A DNA stretch of 64,000 nt from Vreelandella nigrificans (GCF_002374315.1 NZ_NWUX01000016.1:38392-102391), one strand, 5' to 3'. Counted from the stretch's first letter, positions 36,162-45,258 are shown. Numbers and translations are program-made. The notes: a model not told the origin generated them from the letters alone.

Positions 36162-36173
36162 GTATCACGTTTT
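36162..36173. promoter_or_regulatory. Shared 12-mer GTATCACGTTTT upstream of paaX
   Basis: Identical to 16613-16624 in the dctP promoter. It includes the TGATAC core (complement strand) found in paaF and paaN promoters. A PaaX-type operator is possible but unproven. Confidence 0.35.
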
Positions 36174-36315
36174 TTTATGGCTTGGCCTGAGTCGTTGCCA
36201 GTGTTAGCCCACAGCTCAGTAAGGTGGTTATGCACTTCTCTTAAGTGCTATGCAAAAGGTGGGTAAAGTGAATTTAATTAGCCGCGTTCTTTAAAAGATA
36301 ATGGCATCTCCATCG

Positions 36316-37203
36316 CTATGAGTGGAAGTCGTGGAGAATGCTAACCAGCAGTTCAAGATTTTCTGCTTTATTATCTTTTAGCCAAATGCAGTGTGACTCA
36401 TGTGTGATAGAAACATCAGCCAAAGGAAGGAAGCTGACGTTAGAAAACTGTGTGTCCATCAGTGATTTCGGTACCAGTGCGACTCCCATGCTGTTGGCGA
36501 CCAATGCGATCACTGTCAGCCATTGTGACACCTCATGTGTCACATTAGGTGTTAGGTCGGCAACGTGGAACAGGCCCATGATACGGTCATAGTAGTGAGG
36601 GGAAAGATCACGGCGAAACGTGATGAACGAATCGCTACACAGATCTTTGAGGTAGATTGATTGTCGTTGTGCTAACGGATGGTGGCTGGGTACGCAGCCC
36701 AGCAATGGCTCACTAGCCAGTGCCAGTTTTTCCAGCGTATTAGGAAGCGGCATGGCATGAATAAAACCGATATCGAGCTGTCCAGACTCGATACCCTCAA
36801 CTTGATCGGATGAATTTCGCTCAAGCAGCTTTACCTCAATTCCAGGGTGTGTCGATTTAAGTTGCTGTAAAGCAAGTGGCAAACCGCGGAATAGCATGGC
36901 GGGAGTAAAGCCGATTCTCAAAATACCCGAGGCGCCATCTGCGATGCGTTGCATCATGATGCGTGATTCTTCCAGATCCTCGAGCAAGCGCCTTGCCTGC
37001 CGCTGAAACACCTCGCCTGCGGTGGTCAGCTTAACGCTCTTGCTGCTGCGTTGTAGCAATTTGACGCCCAGGTCCTCTTCGAGCTGTCGCAGGCTCGTGC
37101 TAAGCGGTGGCTGTGAAATATGCAGCTTTTCAGCGGCACGACCAAAGTGGAGCTCTTCCGCCAGGGTCAGGAAGTAACGTAGCTGCCGAAAGGTCAACGC
37201 CAT
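36316..37203 (-). CDS. LysR-family transcriptional regulator
   Basis: A 295-aa regulator. The helix-turn-helix is LRQLRYFLTLAEELHFGRAAEKLHISQPPLSTSLRQLEEDLG (recognition part SQPPLSTSLRQLE). The effector domain begins near ILRIGFTPAMLFRGLP. The ATG at 37203 follows GGAG by six bases; a longer frame from 37377 enters the divergent gene. It is divergent from the acyl-CoA dehydrogenase gene with 129 bp between starts and very likely controls the acyl-CoA dehydrogenase / CoA-transferase / TAXI-TRAP cluster in response to the imported acid or its CoA ester. Confidence 0.93.
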   Translation of the reverse strand: MALTFRQLRYFLTLAEELHFGRAAEKLHISQPPLSTSLRQLEEDLGVKLLQRSSKSVKLTTAGEVFQRQARRLLEDLEESRIMMQRIADGASGILRIGFTPAMLFRGLPLALQQLKSTHPGIEVKLLERNSSDQVEGIESGQLDIGFIHAMPLPNTLEKLALASEPLLGCVPSHHPLAQRQSIYLKDLCSDSFITFRRDLSPHYYDRIMGLFHVADLTPNVTHEVSQWLTVIALVANSMGVALVPKSLMDTQFSNVSFLPLADVSITHESHCIWLKDNKAENLELLVSILHDFHS

Positions 37204-37332
37204 AAGTGACTCCTGGAACGCCAACGATACAAAAAAAGCTATCAGTGCATCCAAAATCAGTATTGGCTGCGCCGTATTAACGGCTTCTAGTATGCAGGAA
37301 ACGTTATCGAAAATATAACAAGGAGAATCGAT

Positions 37333-39096
37333 ATGTCCACTGCGATACATCGCAATATCCCCGATAACCGTGGGCACAATGCATTTGCCAGCGACCCAGA
37401 ATTATCCTGCCTACTAGACGTTTATCTTGCCCCTGCGTTGCGCCAACATACGGCGCCTTTTTTTCATGAAATGGGCGAGCTGGTCGGCGATGAACTTGAG
37501 GCATTAGCATTGGCCGCGGATCAAAACCCACCGGTACTTCATCTGCGTACACGCAATGGGGCTGATGCCCAGCACATAGATAAGCACCCGGCCTACCTAC
37601 GACTTGAGCATTACGCATACTCCCATTTTGGCTTGGCGGCTATGTCACACCGTGGCGGAGTGCTGGATTGGCCGAAGCCGATGCCACCTGCCGTCAAGTA
37701 CGGCCTGACGTTTTTGTTCGTGCAGGCAGAGTTTGGTTTGTGCTGCCCGCTGAGCATGAGCGATGCGCTGACGCGTACCCTGCGTAAATTCGGCTCACCC
37801 GAGTTGGTCGCCCAGTTTATTGAACAGCTGACCACTCAGGATGAGGAGCAACACTTTCAGGGCGCGATGTTCATGACCGAGCAGGATGCAGGCTCTGATG
37901 TTGGTGCGATTACCACGGAAGCTCGTTTCGAGAGCGGCCAGTGGCGTCTTTATGGGGATAAGTGGTTCTGTTCCAACCCCGATGCGGATTTGGCGATGGT
38001 GCTTGCACGGCCACAGGGCGACCAAACTGGCACCCGTGGGTTAAGCCTGTTTTTACTGCCTCGCTGGTTGCCTGATGGCAGCTTGAACCACTACCGCATC
38101 CTGCGCCTTAAGAACAAGATGGGCACTCGTTCCATGGCCAGCGGTGAGATTGTTTTGGAAGGTGCTGAAGCTTATGTGGTGGGCGAGCAGGGCAAGGGCT
38201 TCAAGCATATGACCGACATGATCAACATGTCACGGCTCTCCAACGGTGTGCGCTCCGCTGGGCTTATGCGACGCACCATCAATGAGAGCCTGTTCATTGC
38301 GCGTAACCGTTATGCGTTTGGCCGCCGCCTGATTGAGCTGCCGCTGATGCAGCGCCAGCTGCTCAAAATGATGGTGACTGCCGAGCAGGGACGCAGCATG
38401 GTGTTCCATACGGCTGAGTGCCTGCGCCGAGCTGATCAAGGCGACCAGGAAGCTGCCCAACTGTTACGTATCCTTACGCCACTGATCAAGTTCCGTACCA
38501 CACGCGATGCTCGGAAAGTGGCTGGGGATGGGATGGAAGTGCGGGGTGGGTGCGGTTATATCGAAGAGTGGTCGGACGCACGGGTTGTACGTGATGCCCA
38601 TTTAGGTTCGATTTGGGAAGGTACGAGCAACATCGTTGCTCTCGATGTTTTTCGCGCTATCCGCCGGGAGGGTGCCTTGCCCGTGCTAACCGAATACTTG
38701 CATCGCCTGATCAATGAGTCAGCTTTGAACACGCAACAGCAGAGCTTGTTAGCAAGCGTGGTGGACCAAGGCGTTCGATCAGCCCAGCAAGTGGCAGACA
38801 GTGCGGATGCCGAGCATGAAGTCCGGCGCATAGCGAGCACGCTTTACCACATTGCCTCGGCAGCTTTTCTAGCCTGGGAAGCGGCACAGCAAGGCGATAA
38901 TCAACGCCGTGCAGCACTGGCGGCGCTGGTGATGCGTTATCGTTTGCTGCCGCAGAACCCATTGGCTGTTGATGAGACGCCTTCACAGCTGCTTGTCGAA
39001 CTGTTGACCGAACAACCGATGAGCACCACCAGCGTTGCGGAACTCGTCGCAAGTTTAGGCGTTACTACACATCCTCAAGAAGAGGGAGTGTCATGA
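37333..39096 (+). CDS. Acyl-CoA dehydrogenase (AidB-like subgroup)
   Basis: A 587-aa FAD flavoprotein, longer than typical acyl-CoA dehydrogenases (about 380 aa) and similar in plan to the AidB group. It has about 140 N-terminal residues before the core, then FMTEQDAGSDVGAITTEA, WRLYGDKWFCSNPDADL, RLKNKMGTRSMASGEIVLEGAEAY, RYAFGRRLIELPLMQRQL and IWEGTSNIVALDVFRAI with the Glu used as base by many members. AAGGAG precedes the ATG. It overlaps the CoA-transferase gene by 4 bp, so the two should act on the same acyl group. The substrate is unknown. Confidence 0.88.
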   Translation: MSTAIHRNIPDNRGHNAFASDPELSCLLDVYLAPALRQHTAPFFHEMGELVGDELEALALAADQNPPVLHLRTRNGADAQHIDKHPAYLRLEHYAYSHFGLAAMSHRGGVLDWPKPMPPAVKYGLTFLFVQAEFGLCCPLSMSDALTRTLRKFGSPELVAQFIEQLTTQDEEQHFQGAMFMTEQDAGSDVGAITTEARFESGQWRLYGDKWFCSNPDADLAMVLARPQGDQTGTRGLSLFLLPRWLPDGSLNHYRILRLKNKMGTRSMASGEIVLEGAEAYVVGEQGKGFKHMTDMINMSRLSNGVRSAGLMRRTINESLFIARNRYAFGRRLIELPLMQRQLLKMMVTAEQGRSMVFHTAECLRRADQGDQEAAQLLRILTPLIKFRTTRDARKVAGDGMEVRGGCGYIEEWSDARVVRDAHLGSIWEGTSNIVALDVFRAIRREGALPVLTEYLHRLINESALNTQQQSLLASVVDQGVRSAQQVADSADAEHEVRRIASTLYHIASAAFLAWEAAQQGDNQRRAALAALVMRYRLLPQNPLAVDETPSQLLVELLTEQPMSTTSVAELVASLGVTTHPQEEGVS

Positions 39097-40289
39097 GTCT
39101 TAGCAATGCCTCATTAAGTGGGTTGCGCGTGATTGATTTAAGCCGAGTGCTTGGTGGCCCGTATTGCACGCAAGTATTGGCGGATCACGGTGCAGACGTC
39201 GTCAAAATAGAGCCACCCTGCGGAGATGAAACTCGTGGTTGGGGGCCTCCGTTCCTGGGGGATGCAGCTTCCTACTTCCACGGCTTGAATAGGGGTAAGC
39301 GAGGCATGTCGCTTGATTTGGGCCAGGAGGGGGGGCGTGCTCTATTACTGGAACTGCTTGAGAATGCCGATGTGCTGGTTGAGAACTTCAAACCAGGCAC
39401 GCTGGAAAAGTGGGGGCTGGGTTATGACGATTTGAAAGAGCGTTTCCCACGTCTGATTCACTGCCGGGTTAGCGGCTTTGGTGCGGATGGGCCCATGGGG
39501 GGCTTGCCTGGCTACGATGCGGTCATTCAGGCCATGGCGGGCCTGATGAGTGTCAATGGTGAGCAGGGGGGTGACCCGCTGCGGGTAGGGCTTCCCATTG
39601 TGGATATCGTGACGGGGTTAAATGCGGTCATCGGTATTACCCTGGCATTGCATGAGCGGGCACACAGTGGTCAAGGACAATTTGTCGAAGCAGCGCTGTT
39701 TGATTCGGGCCTTTCGTTGATGCATCCGCATTTCCCTAACGTATTTTATGGTGGCCCGGCTCCCCAGCGTACTGGCAACGCCCACCCGAATATTGCGCCT
39801 TATGAGGTATACAAAACCGCGACGCAGCCGCTGTTTTTGGCCGTGGGTAACAATGGCCAGTTTGCCAAGCTATGTGATGAACTGAACTGTTCGGCATTGA
39901 CCAAAGACCCTCGTTTTGTTGATAACGGAGCGCGCCTGGCAAACCGTGATGCGCTGCGCGACGCCTTGGAAGGGGCTATGCGGGGCCGGGATGGTCTGGC
40001 GTTGGCAGAGCACCTTATTGGTAATGGCGTGCCCTGTGGCCCTGTGCTGGAAACGTCTCAAATTCTGGCGCATCCACACACCGCGCACCGGGAAATGATC
40101 GTCGAACTGGGTGATTACAAAGGCACAGGCTCACCGATCAAGCTTAGTCGTACCCCTTGTCGCTACCAGCGCCCACCACCCACCTTTGCACAACATACGG
40201 AGGACATACTTAGAGATATCGGCACTAGCCCAGAACGTATCGCACGCTTCATTGAACAAGGCATTACACCTACAGAAAAGAAACGCTAA
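39093..40289 (+). CDS. Family III CoA-transferase (CaiB/formyl-CoA transferase family)
   Basis: A 398-aa CoA-transferase that would activate a carboxylic acid using another acyl-CoA as donor. Family features are the N-terminal LRVIDLSRVLGGPYCTQVLADHGADVVKIEPP (core GPYCTQVLADHGADVVKIE), NRGKRGMSLDL, and VDIVTGLNAVIG with the presumed catalytic Asp171. Translationally coupled to the dehydrogenase (4-bp overlap) and followed 64 bp later by a TAXI binding protein. The donor and acceptor cannot be told from sequence. Confidence 0.92.
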   Translation: MSLSNASLSGLRVIDLSRVLGGPYCTQVLADHGADVVKIEPPCGDETRGWGPPFLGDAASYFHGLNRGKRGMSLDLGQEGGRALLLELLENADVLVENFKPGTLEKWGLGYDDLKERFPRLIHCRVSGFGADGPMGGLPGYDAVIQAMAGLMSVNGEQGGDPLRVGLPIVDIVTGLNAVIGITLALHERAHSGQGQFVEAALFDSGLSLMHPHFPNVFYGGPAPQRTGNAHPNIAPYEVYKTATQPLFLAVGNNGQFAKLCDELNCSALTKDPRFVDNGARLANRDALRDALEGAMRGRDGLALAEHLIGNGVPCGPVLETSQILAHPHTAHREMIVELGDYKGTGSPIKLSRTPCRYQRPPPTFAQHTEDILRDIGTSPERIARFIEQGITPTEKKR

Positions 40290-40353
40290 GTACGGCTTGT
40301 TTTTATTGCCTCAGCGTATCACTAACAACTCCAACAATAAGTGAGATGTCATC

Positions 40354-41493
40354 ATGAAATATAAGACACTTAACGCCAGTATTATCGCCGCCTCTTTTTC
40401 ATTTTCGATGTTTACATTGAGCGGCGTAGCGGCCGCTCAAGAGCTGCCGGATACCATGACCTGGACAGCCTACGATGTTGGTTCCCAGGGGCATTCTGAA
40501 GCATCGGCCATTGCGGATGCCTTTGGCCGTGCTTACGACACGCGTATTCGTATTCAGCCCGCCGGTTCTGCCATAGGGCGGTTGCAACCGCTTGTATCAG
40601 GGCGGGCGGATTATGCCTTCCTGGCCACCGAGTCATTCTTTGCATCAGAAGGAACCTTCGACTTTGCTGAACGCCGTTGGGGGCCTCAGGATCTGCGCGC
40701 GGTGGCTGGCCGACCCTCCTCTTTTGGGATTCCGACCGCTGCCGATGCAGAAATCCATAGTCTGGAGGGTCTGCGTGGTAAACGCGTCGCGTACACCGCG
40801 GGTAACCCCTCGGTTAGCGTCAAGTGTGATGCCATTCTTGCTTTCGGTGGCCTCACGCGTGATGACGTTGAAGCAGTGATGTTCCCAGCTCACAGTGCTG
40901 CCATGAGTTCGCTGGTACAGGGTCAAGCTGATGCAGTATGTACGACAACAACGGCAAGCCAGCTCTACGAGCTTAAAGAGTCTCCCCGAGGACTGCGTTG
41001 GGTGGATATCCCCGCTGACGATGAAGAGGGGTGGGGGCGCATGAATCAGGTGGCGCCGGTATTCCAGTCGTTCACCGAGACCATTGGTGCGGGCTTATCT
41101 GAAGACACCCCAGCTAACATGCTGGCTTACCGCTATCCCATCATTGTCTCCATGGCGGACAAGGATGAGGAGGAGGTGTACGCCATGATTAAGTCGTTGG
41201 ATGAGTCCTACGACCTTTATAAGGACGCTACCTCGGCGATTCATCGTTGGGTGATCAGCGATTCCGGTGTGCCACCCATTGATATTCCCTTCCATGCCGG
41301 TGCCGTACGCTATATGGAAGAAAAAGGTCTCTGGGACAAAGACATGCAGGCCTGGAATGATGCACGCATTACGCGCCTGGAAGCCTTGCAGGAGGCTTGG
41401 GAGTCGACAGTTGAAGACGCCAGCGGCCTTGACGATGACGCCTTTAAAGCACGTTGGGAAGAGCGCCGTCAGGCTACGCTTGACGCACTTTAA
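40354..41493 (+). CDS. TAXI-family TRAP transporter solute-binding protein
   Basis: A 379-aa periplasmic binding protein of the TAXI type. The signal peptide ends VAAAQ (cleavage after AAA). The mature protein carries YDVGSQGHSEASAIADAFG, IQPAGSAIGRLQPLVSGRADYAFLATE and LRGKRVAYTAGNPSVSVKC, all typical of TAXI proteins. It delivers its ligand to the fused permease encoded 56 bp downstream; a hairpin lies between the two genes. Likely ligand: the acid handled by the preceding dehydrogenase and CoA-transferase. Confidence 0.9.
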   Translation: MKYKTLNASIIAASFSFSMFTLSGVAAAQELPDTMTWTAYDVGSQGHSEASAIADAFGRAYDTRIRIQPAGSAIGRLQPLVSGRADYAFLATESFFASEGTFDFAERRWGPQDLRAVAGRPSSFGIPTAADAEIHSLEGLRGKRVAYTAGNPSVSVKCDAILAFGGLTRDDVEAVMFPAHSAAMSSLVQGQADAVCTTTTASQLYELKESPRGLRWVDIPADDEEGWGRMNQVAPVFQSFTETIGAGLSEDTPANMLAYRYPIIVSMADKDEEEVYAMIKSLDESYDLYKDATSAIHRWVISDSGVPPIDIPFHAGAVRYMEEKGLWDKDMQAWNDARITRLEALQEAWESTVEDASGLDDDAFKARWEERRQATLDAL

Positions 41494-41503
41494 TTCCGAT
41501 CCA

Positions 41504-41523
41504 GCTGGGGCTGTTACCCCAGC
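41504..41523 (+). other. Intercistronic hairpin between TAXI binding protein and permease
   Basis: A 7-bp stem GCTGGGG/CCCCAGC with a 6-base loop and no T-run. Such hairpins often favour the binding-protein part of the message; this is inferred here. Confidence 0.45.
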
Positions 41524-41549
41524 CACGCTCGAGCTTAAAGGTAACGGCC

Positions 41550-43508
41550 ATGAGTCATAATAGCGATTACAACCCAGTACGGCTGAACAGGACGTCCCGC
41601 GCAATTGTTATGTTATTGGGGTTGGCGGGCCTACTAATGGCCATCAATCAAACCTTTTCGTTGTCCTTGTTTGGTTTTTCCCCTCTGGGGAATGCATTTC
41701 TTTACTATCTGATCGGTGTTTTCCTTGCATCAGCACTACTGTGTTACCCCGCCCGGGAAGCGGATAGGCACCACTTGCCTTGGTATGACTGGGGGTTGGC
41801 AGCTACTGCATTAGGCTGTGCTACCTATCTGGGTATGAACGGTCTGCGTATGATGCAAGAGGGATGGGAGTTTTTTGCGCCTACTGAAGCAACCGCTACT
41901 GCCAGCGTAATGGTGTTATTGGTGCTCGAAGGCGTCCGGCGGTGTGGCGGATGGGCTATTTTTGCGGTGGCTTTAGTGTTTGGTTTATATCCGATTTATG
42001 CGGGACACATGCCAGGGTTTTTATGGAGCAACCCTTTCACGCTAGGAGAAACCATTCGCTCCCATGTAATGGGTGTGGAAAGCATTGTCGGTGTGCCCAT
42101 GCAGGTCGTTGCCAACCTTATTATAGGCTTTGTGGTGTTTGGCATCGCCCTGACGATTACCGGTGGTGGTAAGTTTTTTATGGACTTTGCCACCTCGCTT
42201 ATGGGTAAAAGTCGTGGCGGGCCTGCCAAGGTTGCTGTGATTTCCAGTGCGTTCATGGGCAGTTTGTCGGGCAGTGCAGTGTCCAATATTCTGACCACTG
42301 GTGCGATTACTATCCCGGCAATGAAGCGCAGTGGCTATTCGAAGGAGTATGCGGCTGCCGTCGAAGCCTGTTCTTCCACAGGCGGCACCTTGATGCCCCC
42401 CATTATGGGAGCCGTAGCGTTCATTATGGCCTCCTTTCTGGGCGTCAGTTATTCCGAAGTGATGATTGCCGCCTTATTGCCAGCGATACTGTTCTATATG
42501 GCGCTTATTCTGCAGGTGGACAACTACGCTGCTCGTAACGGTTTGAAAGGCATGCGTGCCGACGAGATCCCCGGCATTTGGCCAACACTGAAGTCTGGTT
42601 GGCCCTACCTGTTAAGCCTAGCGTTGCTGATTTACATGTTGTTGGTGATGCGCCTTGAAAGCTATGCGCCTTACTACGCAACGCTGGTATTGCTGGGCAT
42701 CTCACTGTTTCGCCGCCATCAGCAGCTCAATATCCAAACAGGTCTGGATTTTTTATTTCAGCTGGCAAAAAGCATTGGCAACTTGGTAGCCGTGTTGGCA
42801 GGTATTGGTCTTGTCGTTGGAGGACTTTCTTATACTGGTGTCGCTGGATCATTTTCACGCGAACTGCTGCTTTATGCCGACGGTAGTATTCCGTTGATGC
42901 TGGCGGCGGGTGCCATTACCAGCTTTGTTCTCGGAATGGGGATGACGGTCAGTGCCTGCTATATTTTCCTGTCTATCCTGCTCGCCCCCGCGCTGGTATC
43001 TGCTGGCCTCAACCCCATGGGTAGCCATCTATTTATTCTCTATTGGGGAATGCTTTCCTACATTACGCCACCAGTGGCATTGGCCGCTATAACTGCGGCT
43101 GGGGTGGCAGGGGCTAATAACACCAAAACCAGTCTTCACGCGGTGCGCCTGGGCGGCATCTTGTTTGTGCTGCCTTTCCTGTTTGTGCTTAATCCGGCGT
43201 TGATCCTGCAAGGTGAGCCGCTAAGGGTTGTTATATCGTCCATCACCGCTTTGGTGGCTATCTGGCTGGTGGCTGCTGCAATGGAGGGGTACCTCTACCG
43301 AGTCGGTGTCATCGGTCATTTTGCGCGTGTCTTCTTCCTACTACCCGCAGGGTTACTGATCTACCCCGGCTGGGTCACTGATTTGATCGGGTGTGGCTTG
43401 TTGGCATCGTACTACGTTGCTCACTATGTAACCCAACGTACAAGGCACCACGTAGCCAAAGAGATAGCCACCTTTAAAACCAGCCTTCGGCCGCCGCCAA
43501 GTAGGTGA
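41550..43508 (+). CDS. TRAP transporter fused permease (4TM/12TM, DctQM fusion type)
   Basis: A 652-aa inner-membrane protein with many hydrophobic segments. The N-terminal DctQ-like part (about 1-140) is joined to a DctM-like part containing SSAFMGSLSGSAVSNILTTGAITIPAMKRSGYSKEYAAAVEACSSTGGTLMPPIMGAVAF (key motif GTLMPPIMGAVAF) and ITPPVALAAITAAGVAGAN. This fused form is the usual partner of TAXI binding proteins. It ends the cluster started by the acyl-CoA dehydrogenase gene. Confidence 0.94.
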   Translation: MSHNSDYNPVRLNRTSRAIVMLLGLAGLLMAINQTFSLSLFGFSPLGNAFLYYLIGVFLASALLCYPAREADRHHLPWYDWGLAATALGCATYLGMNGLRMMQEGWEFFAPTEATATASVMVLLVLEGVRRCGGWAIFAVALVFGLYPIYAGHMPGFLWSNPFTLGETIRSHVMGVESIVGVPMQVVANLIIGFVVFGIALTITGGGKFFMDFATSLMGKSRGGPAKVAVISSAFMGSLSGSAVSNILTTGAITIPAMKRSGYSKEYAAAVEACSSTGGTLMPPIMGAVAFIMASFLGVSYSEVMIAALLPAILFYMALILQVDNYAARNGLKGMRADEIPGIWPTLKSGWPYLLSLALLIYMLLVMRLESYAPYYATLVLLGISLFRRHQQLNIQTGLDFLFQLAKSIGNLVAVLAGIGLVVGGLSYTGVAGSFSRELLLYADGSIPLMLAAGAITSFVLGMGMTVSACYIFLSILLAPALVSAGLNPMGSHLFILYWGMLSYITPPVALAAITAAGVAGANNTKTSLHAVRLGGILFVLPFLFVLNPALILQGEPLRVVISSITALVAIWLVAAAMEGYLYRVGVIGHFARVFFLLPAGLLIYPGWVTDLIGCGLLASYYVAHYVTQRTRHHVAKEIATFKTSLRPPPSR

Positions 43509-43588
43509 TGTGACCAGCCTACTTTTGACTGGGGACTGGGGTCATTAACACTGGTGAAGCCCAAAGAACAGTCGATGGGAGCAACGCA

Positions 43589-43942
43589 ATGAGGTCAATA
43601 CCAAAACGCACCGGCTGTATGGCAGCGATATTACTTATAATAATCCTTATGAGTGGATGTCGCGGGCAGCAAACAGTAACGGTGCCACTGCCAATATTGG
43701 TGAAAAACCCTGCTGCCTTTGATGGCCGTCAAATAATTACCCACGGCGTTGTGCGGTACTTTCACGACCCTTTTCATTATTGGATCGAAGATGAATATCT
43801 GAACCGAGTTGAGATATTCCCTCACCAGAAAATAGCCCCGTATTTAGGTAAAACCGTGGAAGTAGAAGGCCAGTTTTACTTCTCACTGCATGAGGGGAGA
43901 CGGCTTACCCTAACGCGGGTCGATCAGTTGCAAAGTGAATAG
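43589..43942 (+). CDS. Small predicted lipoprotein, function unknown
   Basis: A 117-aa protein with a lipoprotein signal: basic start MRSIPKR, hydrophobic segment, then the lipobox LMSGC with the lipidated Cys at position 24. The mature part of about 94 residues (KNPAAFDGRQIITHGVVRYF, YWIEDEYLNRVEIFP, GKTVEVEGQFYFS) alternates short strands and resembles small OB-fold lipoproteins, a structural guess. It stands alone, 80 bp after the TRAP permease, and converges on the NYN gene. Confidence 0.7.
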   Translation: MRSIPKRTGCMAAILLIIILMSGCRGQQTVTVPLPILVKNPAAFDGRQIITHGVVRYFHDPFHYWIEDEYLNRVEIFPHQKIAPYLGKTVEVEGQFYFSLHEGRRLTLTRVDQLQSE

Positions 43943-44018
43943 TGAAGAAAAGGTCTGCCTCACACCGCAAGTGCACCACTATTATCGGGTCTTCAGGAAA
44001 GTGGCTTTACAGCAACTT

Positions 44019-44495
44019 TTAACCCAACAACAGCTCGTTATCTATCGCGATAAACTCATTGGCCGCACTCATTAGTGACGCTGCTGTCAGTTGGGGGACG
44101 CCATAAACCTCAACTTTTTTCCCATGCTTAACACGAATTTTATTTACCAAAAGATCAAAGTCGCCGTCACCTGATACCAGCACAATCACATCGGCCTGTT
44201 CGGCGTACTCCATTGCGTCTAGAGCGATGCCAACATCCCAATCACCTTTTGCGGAGCCATCTGATCGTTGAATAAAGGGTTTTAGCTTTACATTAAACCC
44301 AATAGCTCTGAGTATGTTTTGAAACTCTCGCTGTTTTTTGTCACCTCTGTCGATGGCATAGCAAACAGCTTTCACAACGTCTCTATTAGCCGTTGCTTGG
44401 GCCCAGAACTTGTTGTAATCAAAATTCCTGCCGTACGCCTCACGTGTGGTGTAATAAACGTTCTGTATGTCCACAAGTATCGCAACTTTCATCAT
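44019..44495 (-). CDS. NYN-domain (LabA-like, PIN-fold) protein
   Basis: About 158 aa, beginning MMKVAILVDIQNVYY. The NYN/LabA-type PIN fold is shown by the acidic residues in ILVDIQNV, KGDWDVGIALDAM and VLVSGDGDFDLLVNKI, the expected metal site of a predicted ribonuclease. A TTG 21 bases upstream is a less likely start. No partner gene adjoins it; downstream is a convergent lipoprotein gene and upstream the urea/amide channel gene on the same strand, separated by a structured stretch. The RNA target is unknown. Confidence 0.88.
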   Translation of the reverse strand: MMKVAILVDIQNVYYTTREAYGRNFDYNKFWAQATANRDVVKAVCYAIDRGDKKQREFQNILRAIGFNVKLKPFIQRSDGSAKGDWDVGIALDAMEYAEQADVIVLVSGDGDFDLLVNKIRVKHGKKVEVYGVPQLTAASLMSAANEFIAIDNELLLG

Positions 44496-44597
44496 AGATA
44501 TAATCTTTTTTATCAATCATTATTAGGCTAAATGATTTAGTGGATATAGCCAGTAAAAGCCTCAGTGCTCAATGTGTTAAAAGCGATGCTGGTCTCT

Positions 44598-44644
44598 CCC
44601 TCAATACTAACACCGTGCTCACTCTGAGCAATGCCGATTGAGGG
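44598..44644. other. Nested inverted repeat between the NYN gene and the urea/amide channel gene
   Basis: The outer stem CCCTCAAT (44598-44605) pairs with ATTGAGGG (44637-44644). Inside it TGCTCA (44616-44621) pairs with TGAGCA (44625-44630) around a 3-base loop. Could be a terminator of the channel gene, though no U-run follows, or a structured RNA element. Confidence 0.45.
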
Positions 44645-44668
44645 TAGAGCTGGGTGGTAGTTCACTGC

Positions 44669-45184
44669 TCAATTGATAATTCCTAGCAGGATCATTACCC
44701 CTGGAATCCAGCCGGTAAAAATAGCGCAAAAAATGGTATAGGTTGCAACGGGTCGTTGAATGGGTTTCGCCAACGCTAATAGGTAAAAGAAGCTGAGCCA
44801 TAAGAGAGACCATGCAAGCCAATTTATGGTATTCCACAGTTTAAAGCTCGTCGCTTCTCCAGATACTGAGTGTGCACCAATAATCGCAGCGGTGATGCTA
44901 ACAAAAAGACAGAACCAACCTAGGCCTCTCCCATCTGCTTTCAACCACTGGTTGGCGCCTACCCAAAGGTAGGTGATGGAAAACAGCAGCGTAAAAGCCC
45001 CCGCACTAATGGCGATTGTGTTACTAGGGTCTGTAAATATTAAGTGGAGGGCGATAATAAAGCTCAGCAGCCCAACTAATACGTTGATGACTGATACTTC
45101 CTGGTTGCTGATTTTGCCCAGGAGCCAGATACCATTTATGAATAGAACAGCGCCTACATAAAGTAGTGTAAGACCCAGTATCAT
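44669..45184 (-). CDS. AmiS/UreI-family urea or short-chain amide channel
   Basis: A 171-aa membrane protein with about six hydrophobic segments. The signature MILGLTLLYVGAVLFINGIWLLG at the N-terminus is typical of AmiS/UreI channels; a central YLWVGANQW and a C-terminal NWLAWSLLW also fit. The ATG at 45184 makes the signature N-terminal. It would let urea or amides pass the inner membrane. Urea is the by-product of the purine pathway encoded just to the right (two molecules per allantoin), which gives it a plausible role there; no urease genes are in the window. Confidence 0.85.
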   Translation of the reverse strand: MILGLTLLYVGAVLFINGIWLLGKISNQEVSVINVLVGLLSFIIALHLIFTDPSNTIAISAGAFTLLFSITYLWVGANQWLKADGRGLGWFCLFVSITAAIIGAHSVSGEATSFKLWNTINWLAWSLLWLSFFYLLALAKPIQRPVATYTIFCAIFTGWIPGVMILLGIIN

Positions 45185-45258
45185 GGTAGCTCGCTCCAAC
45201 GCTCTGATTTTTAGTTAGCTTTAATTTTCTAGCTTGTGTTTTTAAGGGTTTATTAATT

